Source: Sialis fuliginosa
Lineage: Eukaryota; Arthropoda; Insecta; Megaloptera; Sialidae
Assembly (NCBI GenBank): GCA_961205875.1
Contig: OY540822.1
Span: 10,356,501 to 10,420,500 of the forward strand
Length of the DNA: 64,000 nt
Direction: 5' to 3'
The number at the start of each line of letters is the position of its first letter. Positions within the stretch are counted from its first letter, which is position 1. The notes beneath the pieces were generated by a model. The model had not been told where the DNA came from, did no database searches, and saw nothing but the letters and a program-made list of their open reading frames with translations. Positions 63,145-64,000 of the stretch are shown here, piece by piece. The position numbers and the translations under genes are program-made.

Positions 63145-64000
63145 GTTTCGTTGCTTAATTAAATACGTTATAGTCAGATTCGTGATTATTGCACATCCCA
63201 AGCAAGCTATGCTTATTATTAGTAGTGTGTTCTATTCTCGTCCTAACATTTTTTTACGTTTGTGTATTAATAAAATGAGTATTATATCTTAAATTTCTTT
63301 TGTAACTCACTTAAAAGTTTACATTTTCTGAAAGAGAACATATTTACTTAGTTTAATATCGATTGGTTTTAATTTTCTCTTATAAAAATATAAACAAAGA
63401 TCAATTTATCGTGAAATTGACATTTTTAAGTGACGGCAACACGCTACAGGTCGCAAAACGTAATAAATCAACAACAATCTTTTTGAATTCACTTCATCTA
63501 CTATCATAATGGAACTCTATTAAAACTCAGCCAAATCGGATAACTAGAAATAAAAAAATGTGCACTTTATTTTTTTTAAATTCATATTTAAAAAAAATTT
63601 TACCGTGAAATATATACATAGGTTCACAAAATAACTAAAACTGGCATATAATGCGTTGTATTTTAATTATTTTATTCAAAGCATTACGTTAAATCATTAT
63701 TCAAAATAAAATTTGGTAAGTTTGTATTATAAAATGTGAAGCATATTTTTTTATATCTGTGACAAGCAAGTGACATTTTGTTTGTTGAAATTTAATATTA
63801 CTTATTTAATTCTGAAAAATATAACTGTAGGATTAACGTATTATTTATTATTTGTGGAATACTTTTTTCTGTGTTTGTATTTATTTGTTCTTTTGTGACG
63901 GATCGATGTAAGAAAATATAATTATTAGGTGAGGTTATGTTATTATGTTTTCAAATGTACTTACATAATCACTATTATTACTAATAATATCCATTGTAAA
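63145..64000. other. AT-rich end of window, nothing recognised
   Basis: No gene or repeat with clear borders. The next dsf exon was looked for here and not seen. Confidence 0.4.

Noticed and set aside
1..64000. tRNA, rRNA, CRISPR arrays or bacterial operons
   Set aside because: None seen by reading; the window is eukaryotic nuclear DNA. A tRNAscan run would be needed to exclude tRNAs fully.

Overview
The window is a stretch of an insect nuclear genome. Evidence: spliced genes with GT-AG introns, very AT-rich spacers, TATA-type promoters, AATAAA poly(A) signals, dense short inverted-repeat transposons, and an insect-type nuclear receptor (dissatisfaction). The order cannot be fixed from the sequence. 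Nothing bacterial or viral is seen.

Layout. 1-5.2 kb: AT-rich spacer with foldback elements. 5.2-13.6 kb (+): Mdm1, a centriole/microtubule protein, complete in 8 exons (690 aa), all introns in frame. 16.25-18.47 kb (-): Ift81, an intraflagellar transport IFT-B subunit, complete in 8 exons (605 aa), lying tail-to-tail with Mdm1. 19.1-23.0 kb (-): a 320-aa type I membrane protein in 6 exons, resembling the C-terminal part of VWA7-like proteins but without a VWA domain. 25.7-27.7 kb (-): a 535-aa leucine-rich-repeat transmembrane receptor in 2 coding exons, with a probable non-coding first exon and TATA box near 30.9-31.0 kb. 41.7-50.5 kb (+): the first three coding exons of dissatisfaction (dsf, NR2E family): a 10-nt coding start exon, a 7.7-kb intron, then two exons that complete the DNA-binding domain. 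The ligand-binding domain lies beyond the right edge. Inside dsf intron 1, on the same strand, is a small intron-containing gene for a 67-aa single-pass membrane microprotein.

The rest is mostly transposable DNA: nine copies of one TA-flanked MITE family (called M1 here), several hAT-type elements with 8-bp target duplications (two families have perfect ones), a nested 908-bp TA element, foldbacks, a 170-bp hairpin retroelement with a perfect 15-bp target duplication and a hammerhead-like core, a 140-bp tandem array, and repeated blocks inside dsf introns. Several MITEs end within 24-48 bp of exon borders.

Mdm1 and Ift81 both serve cilia/centrioles, so they may act in the same ciliated cells (sperm, sensory neurons). 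No functional link is visible among the other genes. Exon borders were derived by eye from splice consensus and reading phase; no transcript or database support was available.
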